A stretch of DNA of 64,000 bases from an uncultured Prevotellaceae bacterium (GTDB taxonomy: Bacteria > Bacteroidota > Bacteroidia > Bacteroidales > Bacteroidaceae). Below, piece by piece: positions 50,011 through 58,617 of the stretch. The notes beneath the pieces were generated by a model, which was not told the DNA's origin, ran no database searches, and saw only the letters and a list, made by a program, of their open reading frames with translations. The translations under genes were made by a program, and so were the position numbers. The stretch lies in the NCBI GenBank assembly GCA_947166305.1, contig CAMVDV010000010.1, forward strand, positions 18,328 to 82,327, read 5' to 3'. Positions within the stretch are counted from its first letter, which is position 1. Each line of letters starts with the position of its first letter.

Positions 50011-50460
50011 AAATGTAAGCAAAACGACCTTTTTGCTTACACACCCAGTTTTCTCTTTTGCTCCAGAATCGCCTAAAATCATCGCCGTGGCACTTTCCTA
50101 CCCCAGGCGGAAAACACGGCCTCAAATCGAATGCCATTCCGGAACCCATTGACCTCCAGACGATAACCTCCAACTCTCGATTTCCGATTCTCAAGAACAA
50201 CGCATCGTTTTGCAATGCAGACATGGCAAAACAGGCACTTTCAGCCCGTTTTTGCACACTTTTCTGCACACGAAAAGTCCAGACACGGCACGGGAAGATT
50301 CCGAACGCGGCACAGGGCGATGGCCAACACTCCACAGGGTGTCTGCCCAAACCCTGTGTCGTGATGTCAAAAAACCCGTTTTGAACCTCGATTATCGGCA
50401 CTTTCCGACAGTGTGCAAAACTGACACTTTGCCACGGAATCGCGTGCTTTGCTTACATTT
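50011..50460. repeat. Region bordered by AAATGTAAGCAAA inverted repeats
   Basis: AAATGTAAGCAAA (50011-50023) and TTTGCTTACATTT (50448-50460) border about 450 bp. Close to the left border GTAAGCAAAA pairs with TTTTGCTTAC. The region includes array K. It may be a second small element or the result of repeat spread. No coding signal. Confidence 0.4.
50289..50354. repeat. 22-bp tandem array K (degenerate)
   Basis: Three units spaced 22 bp with CACGGG/CACAGGG starts: CACGGGAAGATTCCG, CACAGGGCGATGGCC, CACAGGGTGTCTGCC. Similarity between copies is lower than in other arrays. Its complement shares CCCTGTG with array H. Confidence 0.65.
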
Positions 50461-50529
50461 CGCCGAGCCGCATCGTCGGCCGCCGTCAATTATTTTTCCG
50501 CTTTCCTTTCTTATTTTAATTAAAAGTCG

Positions 50530-50537
50530 TATCTTTG
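50530..50537 (+). promoter_or_regulatory. TAnnTTTG promoter of the GT4 gene, very close to the ATG
   Basis: TATCTTTG then C, only 4 bp before ATG 50542. Starts of transcription lie a few bases after such elements, so the mRNA would begin at or within the start codon. Confidence 0.65.
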
Positions 50538-50541
50538 CAGC

Positions 50542-51717
50542 ATGAATATAGCGTACATTCTCAACGCAACCGTCCGCAGCGGAGGAGCAACAAAATCGTT
50601 CATGCAAATGTTGCGCGGACTGATTCGTGAAGGCATCAATCCCGTTGTCATCGTCCCCGACCGCGAGGGGATATACAACGACCTTCAGGAGATGGGAATC
50701 AAGGTCTATGCCACCACCTTCAGGATGCAGGCCTACCCCGACTGCTCCACGCTGAAAAGGAAACTCCTGTCTCCCCTGAAACTGCTGGCACGCATCGTTG
50801 TGAACCACAGGGCAGAGAAAGTCATCACCCACATACTGAGAGAGAACGCCATCGACATTGTCCACTCAAACGTAGGCCCTCTCAATGTCGGCTTTCGCGC
50901 TGCCCAGAAGCTGGGATTGCCACACATTTCGCACCTGCGGGAATATGGCAAGCTGGACTTTGGGATAAGGTATTTCCCGAGCATCAAGTCCTTCTACAGG
51001 AGGCTCGACGAGGCGCCACGCTCCTACTCCATCTGCATCACACGCGACATCCAGCGCCACCATCATCAGGACGGAAAGGCAACCTCCCGGGTCATCTACA
51101 ACGGTATCTGCCCACGAATGGAGGAAATGCCGCAGACGGCACAGCATAGCCACGACTTTTTCCTGTATGCCGGACGCATCGAGCCTGCCAAAGGCGTCAG
51201 ATCCCTCCTGGATGCATACCTGAGCTATGTCCTGAAAACGCCCAATTCACTTCCCCTAAAGCTTGCCGGAAACGCCAGCGACAAGAACTACCTACAAGAC
51301 CTCCAGCGATTCGTTGCAGTAAACGGACTGAAGAGGCGCGTCACCTTTCTCGGAGACCGCAGCGACATCACAGATTTGATGAGGGAAGCCCGTGCCATCA
51401 TCATTCCGTCGCCCCACGAAGGCTTCGGGCGCTGTATGCCAGAGGCCATGATGCAAGGATGTCTTGCCATAGGCCGTGACACGAGTGGCACTAAGGAACA
51501 ATTCGACAACGGCTTGGAACTGACAGGCCAGGAAATAGGCCTCCGATACACCACCACAGAGCAACTGGCATCGCTGCTCGCAGAAGTCGGACAATGCCCT
51601 GCCGAGAACTACCAACCCTACAGGGAAAGAGCCTTCCGGGTGGTGAACACACTCTACACCCAAGAAAGCAACGTCCGGGAAATCCTGCAATTCTATAAAG
51701 AAATCCTGAAGAAATGA
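50542..51717 (+). CDS. Glycosyltransferase family 4
   Basis: GT-B fold retaining glycosyltransferase, 391 aa, inner-membrane face. MNIAYILNATVRSGGATKSF is the usual N-terminal fold (glycine-rich). DFFLYAGRIEPAKGVRSLLDAY begins the C-terminal donor domain, and PSPHEGFGRCMPEAMMQG is the EX7E motif. It has a promoter just before the ATG (leaderless). It overlaps the acyltransferase by 4 bp. It starts the second half of the polysaccharide locus. Confidence 0.92.
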   Translation: MNIAYILNATVRSGGATKSFMQMLRGLIREGINPVVIVPDREGIYNDLQEMGIKVYATTFRMQAYPDCSTLKRKLLSPLKLLARIVVNHRAEKVITHILRENAIDIVHSNVGPLNVGFRAAQKLGLPHISHLREYGKLDFGIRYFPSIKSFYRRLDEAPRSYSICITRDIQRHHHQDGKATSRVIYNGICPRMEEMPQTAQHSHDFFLYAGRIEPAKGVRSLLDAYLSYVLKTPNSLPLKLAGNASDKNYLQDLQRFVAVNGLKRRVTFLGDRSDITDLMREARAIIIPSPHEGFGRCMPEAMMQGCLAIGRDTSGTKEQFDNGLELTGQEIGLRYTTTEQLASLLAEVGQCPAENYQPYRERAFRVVNTLYTQESNVREILQFYKEILKK

Positions 51718-52268
51718 TAGCCGCCATCCTCAACAGACTCTACACCATCGCCTGCCGTGGCCGCTTTGCAAGCTTTGGCAAAGGGGCACACATCGGTTAC
51801 AAGGCCATGAAACTGAAAGGACTGAAATACGTCACCGTCGGCCAGAAGACATACATTGCCCCAAATGTCCAGCTCACAGCCTGGGACACGTTCGCCGACA
51901 ACCGCTACACTCCCTCCATCATCATAGGCGACAACTGCACGATACGCGAGAACTGCCACATCACGGCCATCAACAGTATCCGCATTGGCAACAACCTGCT
52001 CACCGGCACCAACGTGCTCATCACCGACAACAGCCACGGCCAGAGCACCCGCCAACACATGAGTCTGCCTTTCTCCCAGCGCCCTCCCTACAGCAAGGGC
52101 CCAGTGGTCGTCGGCAACAACGTCTGGCTCGGCAACAACGTCTGCGTCATGCCCGGAGTAACCATCGGCGACGGAGCCATCGTAGGAGCAAACAGTGTGG
52201 TCACACACGACCTTCCTCCCTACAGCATAGCCGGAGGGATACCGGCAAAAATCATCAAGCAACTCTGA
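51714..52268 (+). CDS. Hexapeptide-repeat acyltransferase
   Basis: Left-handed beta-helix acetyl or acyltransferase, 184 aa, that modifies a sugar in the repeat unit. Hexapeptide repeats: IGDNCTIRENCHITAI, IGNNLLTGTNVLI, VGNNVWLGNNVCVMPGVTIGDGAIVGANSVV. The family histidine is in DNSHG, and the C-terminus is PAKIIKQL. It overlaps the GT4 stop (ATGATAG). The acceptor is unknown. Confidence 0.9.
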   Translation: MIAAILNRLYTIACRGRFASFGKGAHIGYKAMKLKGLKYVTVGQKTYIAPNVQLTAWDTFADNRYTPSIIIGDNCTIRENCHITAINSIRIGNNLLTGTNVLITDNSHGQSTRQHMSLPFSQRPPYSKGPVVVGNNVWLGNNVCVMPGVTIGDGAIVGANSVVTHDLPPYSIAGGIPAKIIKQL

Positions 52269-52319
52269 AACCACACGCCGTTAATTCATACACGACAAAG
52301 CAAGAAAACATATATATCA

Positions 52320-53471
52320 ATGAAAGCAAGAGTCATCGCACTATATCTCCCCCAGTACCACCCTATTCCAGAGAACAACGAATGGTGGGGACCGGGATTC
52401 ACAGAGTGGAACAACGTCGTCAAGGCCCGGCCGCTTTTCCGGGGACACTACCAGCCTCGCATTCCGGCCGACCTCGGTTTCTACGACCTGCGACTGCCCG
52501 AGGTGCGCGAACAGCAAGCACAGTTGGCACGCGAAGCTGGCGTTGAAGGATTTTGCTACTACCATTATTGGTTCGGTGGCGGGAAACAATTGCTCGAACG
52601 CCCCTTCAACGAAGTGCTTGCAAGCGGCAAGCCTGACCTCCCCTTCTGCCTGTGTTGGGCCAACCACGACTGGACGAACAAGACATGGAAGAAGGGAAGC
52701 AGCCTGCGGCGCGACTCCATGATCATGCAGATGCACTACGATTTCGACGACCACGTCAGGCATTTCAACGCCCTTCTCCCTGCCTTCAGAGACCACAGAT
52801 ACATCAAGGTGGACGGTAAACCCGTCTTTGCCATCTGGGCTCCCCGCAAGTTTCCGGAGATAACGCAATTCATCGAACTCTGGCAATCGCTGGCAAAAGA
52901 GAACGGACTGCAGGGCATTCACTTCATAGGCTACACCGACAACGTCCGCAAGACTGTGCGCGACGAAAACGGCAAGCAGACATTCTGGGACGTCAATCAA
53001 GCTGGCAACGTCTATCGGGAAATACTGTCAATGGGTTTCGACGCAGTGATGTCATCAGGACTGTACCGTGCCCAGACCCTAAGCGAAGGGCGCCTTCGCA
53101 CCGTACTTGCCACCTTCATCAACAGCAACACGGCTTTCCACATTCCCTTCCGCTCGGACTATGCAAAGACAATGCGCCACTATTATGTAGAAGAAGACGC
53201 CTGGGAGAATGTTTACCCCACCCTTCTGCCACAATGGGACAGGACGCCACGCGCAGGAATACAAACCAATCCATTGGTCGACAGCACTCCCGAGAAATTC
53301 CAGAGAACGATTGAAGACGCATTGCAACTTGTCAAGGACAAAAATCCAGAACACCAAATACTGTTCCTGAAAGCATGGAACGAATGGGGAGAAGGCAACT
53401 ATGTAGAACCGGACCAAAAGTTCGGGCATGGATACTTGAACGCTATACGCACAGCATTAGACCATTCTTAA
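52320..53471 (+). CDS. WbsX-like glycosyl transfer/hydrolase (GH99-like fold)
   Basis: 383-aa protein of the WbsX (Glyco_tran_WbsX) family found in O-antigen and capsule loci. It begins MKARVIALYLPQYHPIPENN and has WWGPGFTEWNNVVKARPLF, FCYYHYWFGGGKQLL, LCWANHDWTNKTW and FLKAWNEWGEGNYVEPD, all typical. Some relatives are endo-acting hydrolases (GH99-like), so the enzyme class is uncertain. It follows the acyltransferase after 51 bp and precedes a GT4 by 4 bp. Confidence 0.9.
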   Translation: MKARVIALYLPQYHPIPENNEWWGPGFTEWNNVVKARPLFRGHYQPRIPADLGFYDLRLPEVREQQAQLAREAGVEGFCYYHYWFGGGKQLLERPFNEVLASGKPDLPFCLCWANHDWTNKTWKKGSSLRRDSMIMQMHYDFDDHVRHFNALLPAFRDHRYIKVDGKPVFAIWAPRKFPEITQFIELWQSLAKENGLQGIHFIGYTDNVRKTVRDENGKQTFWDVNQAGNVYREILSMGFDAVMSSGLYRAQTLSEGRLRTVLATFINSNTAFHIPFRSDYAKTMRHYYVEEDAWENVYPTLLPQWDRTPRAGIQTNPLVDSTPEKFQRTIEDALQLVKDKNPEHQILFLKAWNEWGEGNYVEPDQKFGHGYLNAIRTALDHS

Positions 53472-53475
53472 TAAT

Positions 53476-54519
53476 ATGAAAAAGGCCGTAGTATTAGGGC
53501 ACTTTGCCTTCGGAATGAACAAAAGCAACGGGCAGACTGTCAAGACACAAAACATTGCCAACGAACTGAAACGCCACATCGGCGAGGAAAACGTCGGACT
53601 GGAAGATACGGTAGGCGGATTACGGTTCCTGCTGAAGCTTCCTTTCGTCTTGTTCAAGTTGCTTTGGAACTATTCCAACATCATCATTCTGCCGGCATAC
53701 AAGGGTGTATTAACAATCGTTCCCGCCCTGACATTCCTGAACATCTTCTTCCATCGCCGCATCCACTATGTTGTCATCGGCGGCTGGCTGCCCAACTACA
53801 TGAAAAAACATCCTCTGCTACGCTTTTCATGCAAACATATTCACATGATTTACGTTGAGACACTCTACATGAAAACAGCACTTAATGCGATGGGGTTTCA
53901 GAATGTGAAGGTAATGCCCAACTTCAAGCAAATAGATATCTTGAGAGAAGATGAACTTACTACCGCCATTCCGACCACATTGAAAGTCTGCACATTCTCA
54001 CGCGTAATGAAAGAAAAAGGAATTGAAGATGCCGTAAAAGCAGTCGTGGAGTGCAACAAGCGATTGGGAGAAAAGAAATACGTCCTGGATATATATGGCA
54101 TGATTGAAGCAGGGCAAGAGCAGTGGTTCAAGGATTTGATGCAAAGCCAACAGCCAGAGGAAATAAGCTATAAAGGAGTTGCCAACCCATCAGAAAGTTC
54201 TACCATCCTGAAAGCGTATTTTGCCATGCTCTTCCCCACGCTCTTCCCGACGGAAGGCTTCCCCGGGACTGTCATCGATGCCTTTTCTGCCGGACTCCCA
54301 ACAATAGCAAGCGACTGCACAAGCATCAAGGAGTTGCTCATCGAGGGAGAGACTGGATTCATCTATCCCATGCATTCCGTGCCTGCACTCACAGACATTC
54401 TCTTTAGAATTGCCAATCATCCAGAGACGACCATCTCCATGCGCAAGAAATGCCTGCAGGCTGCATCTCGATACAAACCGGAGAACGTCATTCCTCTCCT
54501 TACATCAGAGTTGGATTAG
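53476..54519 (+). CDS. Glycosyltransferase family 4
   Basis: GT-B fold sugar transferase, 347 aa. It starts MKKAVVLGHFAFGMNKSNGQTVKTQN and has a hydrophobic patch (FLLKLPFVLFKLLW) that may touch the membrane. The donor domain is LKVCTFSRVMKEKGIEDAVKAV, with PTLFPTEGFPGTVIDAFSAGLP as its EX7E motif. It begins 4 bp after the WbsX-like gene. Its base composition is more AT-rich than its neighbours, which may point to transfer. Its 3' end overlaps the convergent lyase-like gene by 4 bp. Confidence 0.9.
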   Translation: MKKAVVLGHFAFGMNKSNGQTVKTQNIANELKRHIGEENVGLEDTVGGLRFLLKLPFVLFKLLWNYSNIIILPAYKGVLTIVPALTFLNIFFHRRIHYVVIGGWLPNYMKKHPLLRFSCKHIHMIYVETLYMKTALNAMGFQNVKVMPNFKQIDILREDELTTAIPTTLKVCTFSRVMKEKGIEDAVKAVVECNKRLGEKKYVLDIYGMIEAGQEQWFKDLMQSQQPEEISYKGVANPSESSTILKAYFAMLFPTLFPTEGFPGTVIDAFSAGLPTIASDCTSIKELLIEGETGFIYPMHSVPALTDILFRIANHPETTISMRKKCLQAASRYKPENVIPLLTSELD

Positions 54520-55631
54520 TCTGCTTTTTCAGCCTCCATCCAAGTCATCCGCTGCAGAACCTTTCCCAACACCTTTTCCTGTGTTTCCCATTTCTCTATC
54601 TCTTTGTACGGGAAGGTTTCTTTCTTCCCGACGAAAGAGGAAAGGTAACGGGCGCTCTTCCGGATTCTGTTCACAGTCGAGACGGGCAAATCCTGTCCGC
54701 TATTCCTTATCATGGAGCACACTTCTGCTATGTGCGAAAGATTAAATATGGAATAAGTGAAGGCCTTGGTCCGAGACAGTTCCCGAGGCATCTTCCCATC
54801 CTCGTCTATTTGGCTTTCTACATTCTGCACGAAACGCTGAATAGCTCCGTCGCGCAAGGTCTTGTTGCCTGTGAAAAGAGCTATTTCGAGCAAGGTTCCA
54901 TTGTATGCTATGGCATGGTTGTTTGCCATTTGGCTTGCTTTCTGTCCATTCGGACTGGACACCATCCATCCGCCTAACGCATTGAACCATCTTCTCAGGG
55001 CTTTTCTCCGACTGCGCCCGATGGACTTCATTTGGTCGGCAAGCAAGACGCTCTCCATCACATCGACCAGCCGATAGGCATCCAGCACACCTCCCGGCAT
55101 ACCTTTATTCTTGTTTCGGCCTGGGATAAACTGACTATATTCCATGTCAGCATTCATTCTGGTTTCCCTGGAAAGGAACCAAGTGTCGAGCTGATGGCAG
55201 AGCCAATCGTGGTATTTGATGTCGCCCGTAAGGAAAAAAGCCTTGCTCACGTATGTGCAGTTTTCGTTCAGTTGCAGCAACCGTTGGAAGTCATACTGCT
55301 TGGTCTCAGGATTTGTGTATCCATCCTTAGGGATATATGGTCCGCCAGGATTGTCGGGGTCGGGCCAATAGTATGTTGCCAGGCTCTCATAGTTGTGTAT
55401 GTCGCCGGAGAGGCATTTGGTCTTGTCGGTTACGGCGACTGGCTTCTGCCCGACAATTTCTTCCGCCTTCCTGACAATCTTTTTGTATTCCGAGGAATTT
55501 GGGTTCCCTGCCAGTGCTATCAGTTCGTTCATGTCCCAGATGTAGGTGACGGTTTTGGCACCAAGGGGCAGGGCGGAAAGCAGGAGGGCCGGGAGGATGA
55601 GACGGAGGAGGGAGGGTAGTCTTTTCATCAT
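54516..55631 (-). CDS. Alginate lyase-family protein (alpha/alpha toroid), 371 aa
   Basis: Secreted polysaccharide lyase-like protein. Signal peptide MMKRLPSLLRLILPALLLSA (ATG 55631, overlapping the GT2 stop as ATGATGA). An open frame continues about 100 codons upstream, but that is the GT2 gene in another frame. Family blocks: ESLATYYWPDPDNPGGPYI, KAFFLTGDIKYHDW, and the signature MANNHAIAYNGTLLEIALF, the NNHxxxY motif with His and Tyr. Because it stands among assembly genes, it may cut its own polysaccharide for release (inference). The substrate is unknown. Confidence 0.85.
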   Translation of the reverse strand: MMKRLPSLLRLILPALLLSALPLGAKTVTYIWDMNELIALAGNPNSSEYKKIVRKAEEIVGQKPVAVTDKTKCLSGDIHNYESLATYYWPDPDNPGGPYIPKDGYTNPETKQYDFQRLLQLNENCTYVSKAFFLTGDIKYHDWLCHQLDTWFLSRETRMNADMEYSQFIPGRNKNKGMPGGVLDAYRLVDVMESVLLADQMKSIGRSRRKALRRWFNALGGWMVSSPNGQKASQMANNHAIAYNGTLLEIALFTGNKTLRDGAIQRFVQNVESQIDEDGKMPRELSRTKAFTYSIFNLSHIAEVCSMIRNSGQDLPVSTVNRIRKSARYLSSFVGKKETFPYKEIEKWETQEKVLGKVLQRMTWMEAEKAD

Positions 55632-56431
55632 GCGTTGTTGTTTTGCCAGAGGTGGCTGTAGCGCTGGCTGAGGAGTTTGTTGCGGATGCGCTTGGTGAAG
55701 TAGGTGGGGAGGAAGAAGGTGAGGAGGTAGGCGTAGGAGTGAAGCTTGCCGTAGCCGAAGACCTCCTGATAGACTGCGGCATTGTACTTGATGAGCGACC
55801 ACTTGTTGTGGGATATTCCGTTCTGGTGCAGACGGTAGATGCCGAGGGGTTCGCGGATGGCATAGGCGTTGCCCACCTTTTGGTGTATCTGCAAGACGTA
55901 TGCCCAGTCCTGACGCTTGCGTAGCAGTGGCATGAGCATCTTCGGGCATCGGCTTGTGTCGTAGATGGCGGTGAGGAATCCTATTTTGTCGTCGCGCTTA
56001 GTGTTGGTGAGCGACTGTTTCTCGGGCGCGATGACGATGCCGTTGAGTGTGCCTTCCTCGTTGCAAGTGTAGTAGCTGGAGAAGGCAAAGGCGTGTCCGT
56101 TCTTCTGCATGAAGCGGACTTGCTTCTCGAGCTTTTCGGGGAGCCAGCGGTCGTCGCTGTCGCAGAAGGCGATATAGCGGCCGCGTGCTTCCTCGATGCA
56201 CTTGTTCCTGGTTGCTCCGGAGCCTTGGTTTTCCTCGAAGAAGAAGGCGCGGATGCGGGAGTCCTGTGCGACGTAGCGGCGAATGATGGCCCGTGTGCCG
56301 TCGGAGGAGCAGTCGTCGGTGATGATGAGTTCCCAGTTCTTGTATGTCTGCGAGATGATGCTGTCGATGCTTGCCGCGAGGTATTTCTCTCCGTTGTAGG
56401 TTGGCATGATGACAGATACCAATTCTTCCAT
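55628..56431 (-). CDS. Glycosyltransferase family 2
   Basis: GT-A fold transferase, 267 aa. VSVIMPTYNGEKYLAASIDSI, LIITDDCSSDGT, ATRNKCIEEARGRYIAFCDSDD (DxD-type CDSDD) and WLPEKLEKQVRFM. It overlaps the lyase-like gene by 4 bp, so the two are co-translated. No promoter is obvious in the 150 bp upstream. It is the last transferase of the polysaccharide locus and points the other way. Confidence 0.9.
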   Translation of the reverse strand: MEELVSVIMPTYNGEKYLAASIDSIISQTYKNWELIITDDCSSDGTRAIIRRYVAQDSRIRAFFFEENQGSGATRNKCIEEARGRYIAFCDSDDRWLPEKLEKQVRFMQKNGHAFAFSSYYTCNEEGTLNGIVIAPEKQSLTNTKRDDKIGFLTAIYDTSRCPKMLMPLLRKRQDWAYVLQIHQKVGNAYAIREPLGIYRLHQNGISHNKWSLIKYNAAVYQEVFGYGKLHSYAYLLTFFLPTYFTKRIRNKLLSQRYSHLWQNNNA

Positions 56432-56583
56432 GTTTCCTTGTTTTCTGATTTGACAGGTCGTGAAGGTTGGTGCTGAGCGTGGCGTTTATGGTTTGTCCGC
56501 GTCAGCTTTTACGGGGAGTGCAAAGGTGTGCCTGCCGTGTGCGGGCACGCCTTTCTCCCTGTGACATTGGTGCATGACCAGCC

Positions 56584-57411
56584 TTATTCTTCCTTTTTCT
56601 TTGTGGTGCGCTTGCGTACGGGTTTCTTTGCTGCTTCCTGCATTTCGGAGGGAAGGCCGGCGAGTTCGCGGTCGATCATGATGCGTCCGCAGTATTCGCA
56701 GACGATGATTTTCTTGCGGCTGCGAATGTCGAGCTGTCGCTGTGGCGGTATCTTGTTGAAGCAACCGCAGCAGGCGTCGCGCTGAACGGAGACGATGCCG
56801 AGTCCGTTGCGGCTGTTGCGACGTATGCGCTTGAAGGCGTTGAGGAGTCGAGGCTCGATGGTGAGCTCCAGATTCTTGGCTTTCTCGCGGAGTTTTTCTT
56901 CTTCGGCTTTGGTCTCGCCCACGATTTCCTCGAGTTCTTCTTTCTTGGTTTCGAGCTGTACGCGGCGGTCGTTGACGTCGAGGTTGCAGCGTGTCATCTC
57001 GGCAGTCTTGGCGTCCACCACTTCTTTTGCCTCGCGTATCTTCTTCTCGTGGAGCTGGTTGTCGAGCTGTGCGTACTCCACTTGCTTGGTGAGGCTGTCG
57101 TATTCTCGGTTGTTGCGCACGCTGTCCATCTGCGTGTTGAAGCGTTCGATGCTGGCATTGTTCTCGGCGATTTTGGCGTTACGCTCGCTGATGTCGCGCT
57201 TGAGCTCGGCGATGTCAGCATTGATTTTCTCGATGCGTGTGGTCATGCCCTCGATTTCGTCTTCGAGGTCCTGCACTTCGAGAGGCAACTCTCCGCGGAG
57301 TGTCTTGATACCGTCTATCTCTGAGAGGATACTCTGGAGGGAATAGAGGTTGCTCAGCTTTTCTTCCACGCTGTAGTCAGCGGGGTCTTTCTTTAATCTT
57401 TCTTTTGCCAT
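56584..57411 (-). CDS. C4-type zinc ribbon protein (CT398-like coiled coil)
   Basis: 275-aa protein with a long coiled coil (about 20-185) and a C-terminal C4 zinc ribbon (CCGCFNKIPPQ ... IIVCEYCGRIMI). MAKERLKKDPADYSVEEKL is the start (ATG 57411); the 24-codon upstream extension is rejected. The family is a putative RNA/nucleic acid binder or chaperone with links to secretion in some bacteria. It ends with a Lys-rich tail (VRKRTTKKKEE). It is paired with Nif3 upstream, across array F. Confidence 0.88.
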   Translation of the reverse strand: MAKERLKKDPADYSVEEKLSNLYSLQSILSEIDGIKTLRGELPLEVQDLEDEIEGMTTRIEKINADIAELKRDISERNAKIAENNASIERFNTQMDSVRNNREYDSLTKQVEYAQLDNQLHEKKIREAKEVVDAKTAEMTRCNLDVNDRRVQLETKKEELEEIVGETKAEEEKLREKAKNLELTIEPRLLNAFKRIRRNSRNGLGIVSVQRDACCGCFNKIPPQRQLDIRSRKKIIVCEYCGRIMIDRELAGLPSEMQEAAKKPVRKRTTKKKEE

Positions 57412-57462
57412 TTTTGTGATATATTTAATGATTTGCTTTTTCCTTTTTGTATGGTTTGCCAA

Positions 57463-57572
57463 CGCAGGCTGTGGGGTTGTCAATCGCAGGCTGTGGGGTT
57501 GTCGATCGCAGGCTGCGGAGTTGTCAATCGCAGGCTGTTGGGTTTTCGGATGAAGGCTGTAGAGTTTGAAAA
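57463..57572. repeat. 22-bp tandem array F
   Basis: Five units spaced exactly 22 bp with core CGCAGGCTGTGGGGTTGTC, the last two more diverged. On the minus strand the unit contains GCGATTGACAACC, close to GCGTTGACAAAC of array E. It sits inside the Nif3/zinc-ribbon operon, 59 bp from the Nif3 stop. Confidence 0.92.
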
Positions 57573-57630
57573 GGAGGCAGGAGATATTCCATCAAACCCT
57601 ATTCCCTAATCCCTAATCTCTAATCCAACA

Positions 57631-58446
57631 TCACAGATACTTGATAGGGTTCGTGCATACGTTGGTCTTGAAGAGCGGCAGCCTGTCGAACTTCTCGCCA
57701 ATCACCTGGCTGAAGATGTCGATGGTGTACTGTTCGCTCTGATAGTGTCCGAGCACGCCGATTTGTATCTGCCCGTCGTGACCGAAGTATTGGTGATAGT
57801 GCATCTCCCCTGTCAGGAAAGCGTCTGCTCCGGCCCTCAGAGCCTCGTCGAGGAGGAAGTCGCCCGCACCGCCGCAGATGGCGACGCTCTGTATGTGGCG
57901 CGACAGAAGCTCGTTGTGCTGGAGGCACTCCACGCTGAAGGCTTGCTTCACCCTCTGCAGGAATGCCAGCGAATCCTCGCCCTCGGGCAGATAGCCTATC
58001 ACGCCCGAGCCAGCCTGCACCGTGCGTGTGCCCGACCCGACGCCCAGCGTCACCTGCCGAGGCTGCAGCAGCACCACGTCCACCAGCCCGAGCCGTTCGG
58101 CCATCATGTAGTTCACACCGTCGACAGCCGCGTCGAGATTGGTGTGAGCCGAATAGACCGCAATGTCGCTCTGCACGGCCATCCGCACGCAACGCTCCAC
58201 GGTGTCGCCGTCCGTCAAATGCTTCAGGCCATGGAAAATGAGCGGATGGTGCGACACAATCATGTTGCATCCCAGCTCCTGCGCCTCGCGGATCACGTCC
58301 TCGGTCACGTCAAGGCACAATAAAACCCCTGACACTTCCGCTTCTGTCAACCCAACCTGCAAGCCAGCATTGTCGTAGCTTTCCTGCAGAGGCAGAGGCG
58401 CGAAATTTTCAAGGGCGTCAACTACGTCTTGAACTCTTACGCTCAT
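57631..58446 (-). CDS. Nif3-like dinuclear metal centre protein
   Basis: 271-aa Nif3/YbgI family protein. Metal ligands: His-His in MIVSHHPLIFHG, Asp in HTNLDAAVDG, and His/Glu in VLGHYQSEQYT. It lacks the PII-like insert present in many longer homologs. It may be a GTP cyclohydrolase-like or amidohydrolase enzyme; the function is not settled in the family. The promoter is 27 bp from ATG 58446. It leads the operon with the zinc-ribbon protein, a pair seen in many Bacteroidetes. Confidence 0.93.
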   Translation of the reverse strand: MSVRVQDVVDALENFAPLPLQESYDNAGLQVGLTEAEVSGVLLCLDVTEDVIREAQELGCNMIVSHHPLIFHGLKHLTDGDTVERCVRMAVQSDIAVYSAHTNLDAAVDGVNYMMAERLGLVDVVLLQPRQVTLGVGSGTRTVQAGSGVIGYLPEGEDSLAFLQRVKQAFSVECLQHNELLSRHIQSVAICGGAGDFLLDEALRAGADAFLTGEMHYHQYFGHDGQIQIGVLGHYQSEQYTIDIFSQVIGEKFDRLPLFKTNVCTNPIKYL

Positions 58447-58472
58447 ACGAACTTATAGTATGGTTTCAGCGG

Positions 58473-58480
58473 CAAAGGTA
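58473..58480 (-). promoter_or_regulatory. TAnnTTTG promoter of the Nif3 operon
   Basis: TACCTTTG then C on the minus strand, 27 bp from the Nif3 start. Confidence 0.7.
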
Positions 58481-58586
58481 CGAAAATTTATTCAAAATCC
58501 ATCCTTTATGCTTCTTTTTTTTCCCTTTTGTGCAAATTTTAACCATAAATATGACTTACAGACTATGAATTGTGAATTAAAAAGCG

Positions 58587-58594
58587 TAACTTTG
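58587..58594 (+). promoter_or_regulatory. TAnnTTTG promoter of aguA
   Basis: TAACTTTG then C, 23 bp before the aguA ATG. Confidence 0.72.
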
Positions 58595-58617
58595 CAGTTC
58601 AAAACAAACCATTCCCC

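Larger units (their letters stand above)
49681..50529. other. Repeat-filled gap upstream of the GT4 gene
   Basis: About 850 bp with no credible gene. It holds a 197-bp inverted-repeat element (49781-49977), a GTAAGCAAAA/TTTTGCTTAC hairpin (50015-50040), a larger inverted pair (50011-50023 and 50448-50460) and 22-bp array K. Frames of 108 and 141 codons here span the repeats and are not accepted. Confidence 0.6.

Noticed and set aside
49976..50401. A 141-codon reading frame in the gap before the GT4 gene
   Set aside because: It includes array K and hairpins, has no promoter and no family signs. Recurrence in other genomes would be due to the repeats.
55632..55949. A 106-residue extension of the alginate-lyase-like protein
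   Set aside because: It is the GT2 gene in another frame; a signal peptide follows the ATG at 55631.
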